5,454 nucleotides of DNA from Granulosicoccus sp047634635 (GCA_047634635.1 JBLIIE010000249.1:1-5454); one strand, 5' to 3'; positions 1 to 5,275 are shown, counted from the first letter of the stretch. Numbers and translations are program-made. The notes: generated by a model not told the origin, from the letters alone.

Positions 1-250
1 CAACGAATATGTAGGCAACTGGCCCACTATCGTTGAGCAATTGTTTCTGACTATTTAAAAATGTTAGATGTTGAATTGGTTCGAATTTTTAAATAAGTAC
101 ATAAATCTATACACATACCCTAACAAAAAATAATTGTGCCTACTTGATAGCTATTTGTCGATTTGTTCCTAATTGAAATTATAAAGTATGCCGAAATAGT
201 AAATATTACCGGGTTTATTTTGAATGTTGTGAGTAACTATGTGGAGGCTA

Positions 251-322
251 ATGAAGCTTGTCTGCTCTCAAACGCCGATGGTCTGTAACGGGTTTTTACA
301 AGAACATTCTTGTTGGCCATAG
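251..322 (+). CDS. possible 23-residue leader ORF (speculative)
   Basis: An ATG at 251 lies three bases after a good Shine-Dalgarno sequence (GGAGG, 243-247) and opens a 23-codon frame ending in TAG at 320-322. The predicted peptide begins MKLVCSQTPM and contains three cysteines. The spacing to the ATG is short. A TTG at 258, in frame with the downstream lipoprotein, sits ten bases after the same GGAGG and competes as a start. The ORF ends 25 bases before the lipoprotein ATG, so it could be a leader peptide, but an ORF this short can arise by chance and no function can be assigned. Confidence 0.15.
   Translation: MKLVCSQTPMVCNGFLQEHSCWP
298..313. repeat. perfect 16-base palindrome, operator-like
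   Basis: ACAAGAA and TTCTTGT form a perfect 7-base inverted repeat around a 2-base centre (CA). It ends 34 bases before the lipoprotein ATG. The symmetry and position suit binding of a dimeric regulator or a small RNA hairpin in the leader. No known regulator consensus is recognised. Confidence 0.35.
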
Positions 323-347
323 CCCGAATTTGGAACACTACAAGCTT

Positions 348-689
348 ATGAAAAAAATATTATTACTTTGTACCGTGTCTCTTTTAGCCAGCTGTGGTGC
401 AGCGACCACTGATACAGCGCCACCGTCTGCTGGTGATCCAAGTGGCACTACGACGGGTTCGACCACGAGTGGGAATACTACAGGTGGAAATACTACAAGT
501 AATGGGACGACTACAGGTGGAACGACTACAGGTGGAACGACTACAGGTGGAACGAGCACAGGTGGAACGAGCACAGGTGGAACGAGCACAGGTGGAACGA
601 GCACAGGTGGGACGACTACAGGTGGGACAGTCACAACCACGGATTTGAATTGGGATGAAGGGAGCTGGGACCAGCTTAACTGGCAATAG
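348..689 (+). CDS. small outer-surface lipoprotein with Thr/Gly-rich pentapeptide repeats
   Basis: The predicted protein has 113 residues. Its N-terminus (MKKILLLCTVSLLASC) is a lipoprotein signal peptide: two lysines, a hydrophobic core and an L-A-S-C lipobox with the acylated Cys at residue 16. This is why the ATG at 348 is preferred to an in-frame TTG at 258, which would bury the signal under 30 extra residues even though it has a better ribosome-binding sequence. After a short Ala/Thr/Pro linker, residues ~30-80 are low-complexity Thr/Gly/Ser/Asn, with eight perfect pentapeptides (TTTGG or TSTGG) at residues 54-93. The last 14 residues (LNWDEGSWDQLNWQ) are Trp-rich and acidic, unlike the rest. 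The likely location is a membrane-anchored, extended Thr-rich stalk presenting the tail. No enzymatic domain is visible. The next gene, also exported, starts 46 bases downstream and may be co-transcribed. Function is unknown. Confidence 0.8.
   Translation: MKKILLLCTVSLLASCGAATTDTAPPSAGDPSGTTTGSTTSGNTTGGNTTSNGTTTGGTTTGGTTTGGTSTGGTSTGGTSTGGTSTGGTTTGGTVTTTDLNWDEGSWDQLNWQ
507..626 (+). repeat. eight tandem 15-bp repeats inside the lipoprotein gene
   Basis: Eight back-to-back 15-bp units run from 507 to 626. Three copies of ACGACTACAGGTGGA are followed by four copies with AGC in place of ACT (the last ending in GGG) and one ACGACTACAGGTGGG. They encode TTTGG x3, TSTGG x4 and TTTGG x1. Degenerate relatives extend upstream to about 450. 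The near identity at DNA level points to recent expansion by slippage or recombination. Because 15 is a multiple of three, changes in copy number keep the frame and only change stalk length. Confidence 0.95.
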
Positions 690-735
690 AACTTACTCAA
701 TCCAATAAATATCAATTACTAATTTAGGAAAAAAA

Positions 736-1503
736 ATGAATATATTGAAGGTTGGTCGGTTACGTACGACAGCTCTAGTGTTGTTAGGTGGGCTTTGCAT
801 GAATGTGAGTGCATCTGACGTAGGATCACTAACAACTTTTTCGGCTAATACACCTGCAAGGGCATCTGAGGTTAACGGTAATTTTTCTGCTGTTGGTATA
901 GCAGTAAATGATAACTTCGCTCTTATAAATTCTTTAAGGTCAGAACTCAATAACGCGCTGGCGAGAATAGAAAGCTTAGAAAATAGCAATGTGTTACAGC
1001 TAGAGCAGTTCGTATCCGTTGTTGGCGGTGAGACCATAGTTCGCTTTGAAGGTGTAAATTTACAAGTTGTAAATGGCCTCTTAGACAGGGAATCGGTCAA
1101 TGGATTGGGAAATATTATCGTAGGCTATAACGAAACTCGCGATGATGGCGAAGACAATAAGACGGGTTCGCATAACATGGTGATAGGTGGCTTCAACAAC
1201 TACTCTAGCTATGGAGGACTTGTTGCAGGAGAGTTCAACCACGTGAGAGGTCCGGCGGCAAGTGTTACTGGAGGATTTGGTAATCTCGCAGGTGGATCGT
1301 ATTCTAGTGTCAGTGGTGGAAACGATAACATAGCTAACGGTACTTTCAGTAGCGTTAACGGTGGTGCTAGTAACGTAGTCTCCCAAGCTGGTGAAAGTGC
1401 CGCCGTCGCAGGTGGGAAGGATAATATTGCCTCTGGCTTCGCTTCAAGCGTCAGCGGTGGTCAAAATAATTTTTCTGAAGATGATTTCTCTATAGCGCCC
1501 TGA
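736..1503 (+). CDS. secreted coiled-coil protein with YadA-like head repeats, no anchor domain
   Basis: The protein has 255 residues, with AGGAA at 726-730 as a well placed ribosome-binding site. Residues 1-26 form a type I signal peptide (cleavage after V-S-A). Residues 35-50 carry the motif FSANTPARASEVNGNF, recognised from other exported proteins of this architecture. Residues ~43-92 have heptad-like hydrophobic spacing and probably form a coiled coil. Residues ~124-249 hold about eight degenerate 14-15-residue repeats of the form SSVSGGxxNxAxG, like the left-handed beta-roll of trimeric autotransporter heads (Hep_Hag/YadA-like). The protein stops at SIAP right after the last repeat. There is no stalk-plus-four-strand membrane anchor, so it is not a complete trimeric autotransporter. 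A trimeric, periplasmic or surface-associated structural or adhesive role is inferred. The adjacent lipoprotein gene may be a partner. The other frames past 1503 show no continuing repeats, so a simple frameshift truncation is not supported. Confidence 0.8.
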   Translation: MNILKVGRLRTTALVLLGGLCMNVSASDVGSLTTFSANTPARASEVNGNFSAVGIAVNDNFALINSLRSELNNALARIESLENSNVLQLEQFVSVVGGETIVRFEGVNLQVVNGLLDRESVNGLGNIIVGYNETRDDGEDNKTGSHNMVIGGFNNYSSYGGLVAGEFNHVRGPAASVTGGFGNLAGGSYSSVSGGNDNIANGTFSSVNGGASNVVSQAGESAAVAGGKDNIASGFASSVSGGQNNFSEDDFSIAP

Positions 1504-1778
1504 TCATAAGTCATAAGTATTAGCTCCAGGATTGGCAGAAGTATTCTGCAACATTTACAGCGTATTTTTGCCGATCTCTATTATTTAGTTGATTATCCAT
1601 TCCATACTGAAAGTTAACGCGATTTGTTAAAAGTAATGTTCTTTGAGTGTTCTTGAACGGCTAACTGACTCAATGTTAGCTTTCCGTAAATAATTAATAC
1701 GAGAACACGATAGAAAATACTAGAAATTAATTTTCATGGTAACTAACTAACTAACGACGCACATTGTGCGGACAGATC
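1504..1778. other. convergent intergenic region with weak hairpins and short repeats
   Basis: This AT-rich gap lies between the ends of the YadA-like gene and cbiB, where transcription from both sides should terminate. It contains a two-copy tandem CATAAGT (1505-1518), a hairpin at 1660-1680, an inverted repeat GAAAAT/ATTTTC (1713-1718 and 1730-1735), four tandem TAAC units (1740-1755) and a small palindrome CGCACATTGTGCG (1758-1770). No gene is apparent. Confidence 0.6.
1660..1684 (+). terminator. weak candidate terminator hairpin
   Basis: GCTAAC (1660-1665) and GTTAGC (1675-1680) form a six-base-pair stem with a nine-base loop, followed by TTT. It lies between convergent genes, where a terminator is expected. 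The stem is short and the T-run is only three bases, so strength is doubtful. Confidence 0.25.
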
Positions 1779-2753
1779 TTACATCAGTCGCAGAGTCAAA
1801 ATAAACAAAACAATCCCAATAGCAACTAATCCAACTGAGTAACAATACAAGCGCAACCCGCGCTTCAAATCTCTAGCGCTTGGGGGGATTCCAGCTTCAT
1901 TCAACCAAGGCTCGTGACTGACACCCGTGTCATATTCCCTTGGTCCCGACAGCCTTATACCCAGTGCAAAGGCCATTGCTGATTCAGGCCAACCGGCATT
2001 AGGGGAACGATGATGTTTTGCTTGGTTCGCGATAGCCTTTAGCGAAGGCTGCATTCGCGCACAAATCCAGAAAAGCATTGCAGTCAATCGTGCGGGTATT
2101 AGATTGACTAAATCATCTAAGCGCGCTGCGAATCGTCCATATGCCTTGTACCGATCGGTTTTATGCCCAATCATTGAATCGAGCGTATTAATTGCCTTGT
2201 AAGCAGCGAGCCCGGGTAGCCCGAGAAGTACACCCCAAAACACAGGCGCTATAAACCCATCGGAGGCGTTTTCGGCTAAACTCTCCAATGCGGCTCCAGA
2301 AATACCGTGCTCATCTAGTCGCTGTGTATCACGCCCCACTATTTTTGCTAAGGCCTTGCGAGCTTCCGTAAGATCGTTGTTAGCGAGTTCCCGGAATACA
2401 TCAGCAACATGCTCGTACAAACTACGAGCGGCCAAAAGACTGGATGCCACTAATGCCTCAAAAACCAAACCTATAAGGTTGTTGGGTAGAGTGGTGCTCA
2501 GAGCCCATGCTAAGGCTGTTGAGACAAAGACCACTGTTAAAGTGGAAAACAGTCCACTCAGCTCGCGCCATTTTTCACTTGAAGATGCACGGTTAAAGTG
2601 TGTCTCCAGAATTGATACAAGAGCCCCTATCCACACCACAGGGTGACGGATACGCTTAAACAAAACCGAAGGCCATCCGAGCGATAGCTCCAAGATCAGA
2701 GCTGACAGAATCAGCGAAGCGCTGTAGGCCATTGAACTATCAAAAACACTCAT
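1779..2753 (-). CDS. cbiB: adenosylcobinamide-phosphate synthase CbiB (CobD family)
   Basis: This inner-membrane enzyme joins adenosylcobyric acid to (R)-1-amino-2-propanol phosphate, or ethanolamine phosphate in some organisms, giving adenosylcobinamide phosphate in late cobalamin assembly. The 324-residue length is normal for the family. Family motifs appear in order: HPVVWIG (37-43), IVGRDT (138-143), ESLAENASDG (157-166), YKAINTLDSMIG (185-196), RLDDLVNLIPARLTA (211-225) and SPNAGWPESAMAFAL (250-264). Hydrophobic segments near residues 10-30, 66-88, 92-112, 166-183 and 304-323 fit a multi-pass membrane protein. The start at 2753 has no strong ribosome-binding site; the Met at residue 8 is a less likely alternative. 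The gene diverges from the riboswitch-controlled cbiZ operon, so its own promoter must lie in or next to the DNA of the riboswitch. No riboswitch was seen on its own strand. No frameshift or missing motif was noticed. Confidence 0.95.
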   Translation of the reverse strand: MSVFDSSMAYSASLILSALILELSLGWPSVLFKRIRHPVVWIGALVSILETHFNRASSSEKWRELSGLFSTLTVVFVSTALAWALSTTLPNNLIGLVFEALVASSLLAARSLYEHVADVFRELANNDLTEARKALAKIVGRDTQRLDEHGISGAALESLAENASDGFIAPVFWGVLLGLPGLAAYKAINTLDSMIGHKTDRYKAYGRFAARLDDLVNLIPARLTAMLFWICARMQPSLKAIANQAKHHRSPNAGWPESAMAFALGIRLSGPREYDTGVSHEPWLNEAGIPPSARDLKRGLRLYCYSVGLVAIGIVLFILTLRLM

Positions 2754-2772
2754 CTAGCTATTCAATCACTTT

Positions 2773-2890
2773 ACGGTATAGTTCTGCGAGCGAACCATCG
2801 ATTTCTGTAGGGAAGCCGGTGTAATTCCGGCACTGTCGAGCAACGATAATAGGTCGACGTTTCAATGTCTACCCTAAGTCCGATACCCGT
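2773..2890 (+). promoter_or_regulatory. cobalamin riboswitch (AdoCbl-sensing leader)
   Basis: The core of the cobalamin riboswitch is clear. It shows GGGAA (2810-2814), then the stem GCCGGTGTAATTCCGGC (2815-2831), then CACTG...GCAAC (2831-2844) and the B12-box-like AGTCCGATACCCG (2877-2889). The closing helix pairs ACGGTAT (2773-2779) with ATACCCGT (2883-2890), with one bulged C. A first hairpin pairs GTTC (2781-2784) with GAAC (2792-2795). A further arm pairs GGTCGAC (2852-2858) with GTCTACC (2867-2873), with one mismatch. The element reads on the + strand towards cbiZ and the kinase, predicting repression when cobalamin is plentiful. Its promoter must lie upstream of about 2770, therefore inside or at the edge of cbiB. 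TTGAAC at 2732-2737 is a possible -35, with only a poor -10 after it. Confidence 0.92.
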
Positions 2891-3056
2891 TTATGATCAC
2901 AATGACTCGCGTCAAGGTCAGACCACTCCATTTTGTGTGGCTCGAGCATCCATCCGGATCATCATCTAGATTGATTCCTCATTAGCATTTTGATACGTCT
3001 ATCGCTGGAATATTTCAATAGGGCGTGTTGGCCATGCAACGAAGTTTGAAGATTAT
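2891..3056 (+). promoter_or_regulatory. riboswitch expression platform and long leader of cbiZ
   Basis: About 166 bases separate the aptamer from the cbiZ ATG. I see no classic terminator with a U-run. An imperfect hairpin pairs GGATCA (2956-2961) with TGATTCC (2972-2978), and the sequence GTTGGCCATGCAAC (3027-3040) can fold into a small hairpin close to the cbiZ start. Control could act on translation or through Rho, but the mechanism cannot be read from sequence alone. A short ORF within this leader is listed separately. Confidence 0.5.
2902..2985 (+). CDS. possible 27-residue leader ORF in the riboswitch transcript (speculative)
   Basis: An ATG 12 bases after the aptamer opens a 27-codon frame ending in TAG at 2983-2985. 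The peptide begins MTRVKVRPLHFVWLEHPSG and ends RLIPH. No good ribosome-binding sequence precedes it: the bases just upstream are TTATGATCACA. It could be a chance ORF, or translation of it could take part in gating the downstream gene. It resembles no B12 protein that I recognise. Confidence 0.15.
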   Translation: MTRVKVRPLHFVWLEHPSGSSSRLIPH

Positions 3057-4187
3057 ATGAAGCTACCGCTTGCCACCATCATTAGCGAATCTCCCGATCA
3101 CTTAGTACAGCGGCACGAGCGCTATGTGGTTGTCTTCTTGAAGACCGGGCACAGGGTGCTATCGACGTCACCTGCTCAAGGTGGGCTTGTTGAGACAGTT
3201 CGCTATTTAGTGAATCATCAAAGTATGGAGGCCAGTAACCACAATGATCGATTCGAAAAGATCATTGCCCTTAGTGCTCAGCAGTATCATCAAAGTGTGG
3301 CCGATGAGCTGAAAATAGATGAGTCACTGATGGCCATGATGGGAACAGCGGCCTCCATGAATCATGTTTCGCATGTTTATCGTGAATATAAAAACTTACG
3401 GGTAGATGTACTGGTTACGGCTGGTGTTCACGGTAACGCGCTGCGTTCTGGTGATACTTCTCATTGGGCAGAAGGTAAAAATGGAAATGAGCGTGTTGAC
3501 GAGGTCGGCACCATTAATACCATCGTCTTGATCAATCAACCGTTACTGCCCGGTGCTATGGCCAAAGCGGCTATGGTCATGACAGAAGCCAAATCCTCAG
3601 TCTTGCAGGAGCTGGCTGTTTGCAGTCGAGAGTCGACTCACATAGCCACTGGAACAGGGACAGACCAATATATCATCGCCTCACCGGTGAATGACAAAGT
3701 TGCTGCATTGGAAAGCGCCAGTGGGCATTTAAAGCTAGGCGAGCTTATAGGAACTGCTGTTCGCGATGCCACACTGGAAGCCTTGCGATGGCAATCTTCA
3801 CTAGAGCGTTCGAGCACTCGCAGCGTTACCCATGCCTTGGGACGCTATGGTTTGACAGAGCAATATTTGTTTGATGAACTAAAAGAAGCACTCCCCACCA
3901 CAAGCTATGAATTACTCCACGACAACCGCACATCAGTGCTTACCGAGCCAAGAGTAGTTGCATCTGCTTACGCGTTCGCAGCAGTACTAGACAGGCTTCA
4001 GTACGGTACTTTATCTAGCACGTTGGCTGCTGAAGTCATTAAGGATCAAGCAGCCAATGTAGCTGTCAGCGTTTCTGCTCAATCAGATCGTTGGCCAGAG
4101 TATTGGAAAAATACTGAAGTGTCACCCAATGATTTAATACATAGTTTTGTGTCAGCTGTCGCTATGGGGTGGCAACATAAATGGTAA
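3057..4187 (+). CDS. cbiZ: adenosylcobinamide amidohydrolase CbiZ with C-terminal extension
   Basis: CbiZ hydrolyses the amide linking the corrin ring to aminopropanol in adenosylcobinamide, giving adenosylcobyric acid. In Rhodobacter-type systems it also attacks pseudocobalamin, allowing remodelling of salvaged corrinoids. Family motifs lie in the first ~245 of 376 residues: VLSTSPAQGG (34-43), GTAASMNHVS (96-105), VTAGVHGNALRSGD (120-133), GTINTIVLIN (151-160), TEAKS (176-180) and ATGTGTDQ (197-204). No signal peptide or membrane segment is seen, so it is probably cytoplasmic. Residues ~250-376 extend beyond the usual amidohydrolase domain and match nothing I recognise. The ATG at 3057 is the only usual start in this frame after the stop at 2991; its ribosome-binding site is weak. 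A cobalamin riboswitch lies upstream. The stop overlaps the kinase start (ATGGTAA), implying translational coupling. The divergent cbiB consumes its product. Confidence 0.93.
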   Translation: MKLPLATIISESPDHLVQRHERYVVVFLKTGHRVLSTSPAQGGLVETVRYLVNHQSMEASNHNDRFEKIIALSAQQYHQSVADELKIDESLMAMMGTAASMNHVSHVYREYKNLRVDVLVTAGVHGNALRSGDTSHWAEGKNGNERVDEVGTINTIVLINQPLLPGAMAKAAMVMTEAKSSVLQELAVCSRESTHIATGTGTDQYIIASPVNDKVAALESASGHLKLGELIGTAVRDATLEALRWQSSLERSSTRSVTHALGRYGLTEQYLFDELKEALPTTSYELLHDNRTSVLTEPRVVASAYAFAAVLDRLQYGTLSSTLAAEVIKDQAANVAVSVSAQSDRWPEYWKNTEVSPNDLIHSFVSAVAMGWQHKW

Positions 4188-5158
4188 CCATCAACCTGAC
4201 ACATGCGCTGTCACTGTGGTCATTGTCAACCAGCGCTAAAGCTACTCTAATCAACGTCTCGGAGAATCGTACCTATTTAGTGACCGATGCTCGCAACGTA
4301 CGCATGATATTGCGTGAACACCGACTGGACTATCATAGTGAACAAGAGATACGCAGTGAACTGATGTGGATTGAGGCATTGCGTCATGAAAGTGATGTGA
4401 GTGTTTCAACTGTCATACCTGGTTTAAACGGGAAGGCAATTCAAACGGTGCATTGCAACGGCGATGCCTCAGAACGCCATCTCGTTATGTTTGAGTTTTT
4501 AGAAGGCAACGAGCCTAATGATGATAAAGCACTGTATGGGCACTTCAACACACTGGGGCACGCAACAGCACAATTGCACACTCATAGCATGCAATGGCGA
4601 AAACCAAATAACTTTGTTCGTCGTGAGTGGAATATTGATACGGTGCTTAGCCCACACGCTGCATGGGGACATTGGTCTAAAGGACCAAATGTAGACAATG
4701 TGAATCGGCCGGTTTTGAGTGCCTTGGAGTCCATGCTTATTCAGCGATTGTCACACATAGGCATGGGGGATGATGTCTACGGACTCATTCACGCTGATTT
4801 GCGCACGGCCAATCTCCTATTAGATCACGAGGCCATACATGTGATCGATTTTGATGATTGCGGATTCAGCTGGTATTTATATGATTTTGCCACTGCCGTA
4901 AGTTTCATGGAAGATCACCCGCGTATCGAAGATCTAAAAGCGCATTGGCTTGAAGGTTATCGACGCCATCGTCACTTAAGCTGCGTGCATGAGGCTGAAT
5001 TAGACACGTTAATACTGTTTCGTCGTTTAGCGCTACTGGGGTGGATGGGCACACACGCGAACGTGGACATCGTTAAGGATCTGAGCGCTACTTTTGCAGA
5101 AGGTACTGCAATGCTTGCTGAATGTTATTTGGGTATGTCTGGGCAGACTAGCGTTTGA
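4181..5158 (+). CDS. APH-family small-molecule kinase coupled to cbiZ; candidate amino-alcohol or threonine kinase
   Basis: This 325-residue protein belongs to the aminoglycoside/choline/homoserine kinase superfamily (APH, PF01636 type), which uses ATP to phosphorylate a hydroxyl group on a small molecule. The catalytic loop is HADLRTAN (204-211), with D206 as likely base and N211 binding metal. The metal-binding Asp follows at D223 in VIDFDDCGFSWYLYDFA (221-237). The N-terminal lobe has a nucleotide-loop-like SENRTYLV (27-34) and a conserved-type Glu at 60. The ATG at 4181 overlaps the cbiZ stop in ATGGTAA and is preceded by GGGG (4166-4169), so the two genes are very likely co-translated and under the same riboswitch. 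Characterised relatives phosphorylate choline, ethanolamine, homoserine or hydroxylysine. From context I infer that it phosphorylates (R)-1-amino-2-propanol, ethanolamine or threonine to feed CbiB. An antibiotic-type role is less likely. The substrate is unproven. Confidence 0.88.
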   Translation: MVTINLTHALSLWSLSTSAKATLINVSENRTYLVTDARNVRMILREHRLDYHSEQEIRSELMWIEALRHESDVSVSTVIPGLNGKAIQTVHCNGDASERHLVMFEFLEGNEPNDDKALYGHFNTLGHATAQLHTHSMQWRKPNNFVRREWNIDTVLSPHAAWGHWSKGPNVDNVNRPVLSALESMLIQRLSHIGMGDDVYGLIHADLRTANLLLDHEAIHVIDFDDCGFSWYLYDFATAVSFMEDHPRIEDLKAHWLEGYRRHRHLSCVHEAELDTLILFRRLALLGWMGTHANVDIVKDLSATFAEGTAMLAECYLGMSGQTSV

Positions 5159-5198
5159 GTCTGAAAAGCTGTGATCGATGCCCAGTAGGGGCTCAAAC
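5153..5198 (+). repeat. inverted repeat across the kinase stop codon
   Basis: GTTTGAG (5153-5159, containing the TGA stop) is complementary to CTCAAAC (5192-5198). With G-U pairs the stem can extend to about ten pairs around a ~26-base loop. No T-run follows, so it is not a typical intrinsic terminator. It may stabilise the 3' end of the message or be chance. Confidence 0.25.
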
Positions 5199-5234
5199 TC
5201 GAATATGCTGCGTAGGAGGGGACAAGTTTTCCAG

Positions 5235-5272
5235 ATAATTGAAGTCACTTGACTAGAACTCAATTATTGTTT
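5235..5272 (+). terminator. AT-rich hairpin, weak candidate terminator
   Basis: ATAATTGA (5235-5242) and TCAATTAT (5260-5267) are perfectly complementary over eight bases, with an inner AGT/ACT that can extend the fold, and TGTTT follows. It sits between the kinase and the next gene, where operon termination is expected. The stem is nearly all A-T and the T-run is poor, so it could instead be an operator for the downstream gene. Confidence 0.25.
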
Positions 5273-5275
5273 AAT

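Larger units (their letters stand above)
1..347. other. AT-rich non-coding region upstream of the lipoprotein gene
   Basis: No convincing gene is seen here. One + frame is open from base 2 to a TAA at 56-58 and could be the last 18 codons of a gene lying to the left, but this is too short to judge. An imperfect inverted repeat spans 1-35 (CAACGA at 1-6, TCGTTG at 30-35). Many stops occur in all frames from about 56 to 240. A weak sigma70-like pair may exist (TTGAAA at 173-178 and an AT-rich hexamer about 18 bases later), but the -10 matches poorly and I do not call it a promoter. A GGAGG sequence at 243-247 and a 16-base palindrome at 298-313 are listed separately. Confidence 0.6.

Noticed and set aside
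258..347. TTG start giving the lipoprotein 30 extra N-terminal residues
   Set aside because: The ATG at 348 begins a textbook lipoprotein signal peptide with lipobox; an extension would place charged residues ahead of it. The better ribosome-binding sequence near 258 leaves some doubt.
507..626. Tandem repeats as a CRISPR array
   Set aside because: The units are directly adjacent with no spacers and are in-frame coding sequence.
338..715. Val/Pro-rich and Cys/Ser-rich open frames on the - strand, and a second + frame, over the repeat array
   Set aside because: They are products of reading the 15-bp repeat in other frames; they have no signal, domain or start context.
693..1386. Open frames on the - strand under the YadA-like gene
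   Set aside because: They are shadows of the coding strand, which has a signal peptide, a ribosome-binding site and protein repeats.
1740..1755. Four tandem TAAC units as a functional element
   Set aside because: A four-copy tetranucleotide in an AT-rich intergenic gap is easily explained by slippage, and no associated structure was seen.
2356..2646. 96-codon + strand frame inside cbiB
   Set aside because: It lies wholly opposite clear CbiB motifs and resembles no protein family.
2777..2782. TATAGT as the -10 box of the riboswitch promoter
   Set aside because: It falls within the closing helix of the aptamer, so a transcript starting after it would lack a complete riboswitch, and there is no matching -35.
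4181..5158. Antibiotic (aminoglycoside) resistance phosphotransferase
   Set aside because: Only the general APH fold is shared; the coupling to cbiZ under a cobalamin riboswitch points to metabolism, and no mobile-element signs surround it.
5214..5221. AGGAGGGG, a strong Shine-Dalgarno-like sequence
   Set aside because: No ATG or GTG lies at a suitable distance and a nearby TTG frame closes after five codons; the next ATG is 55 bases away.
5033..5263. 76-codon - strand frame over the kinase 3' end
   Set aside because: It mostly overlaps conserved kinase sequence on the other strand and has no recognisable domain.
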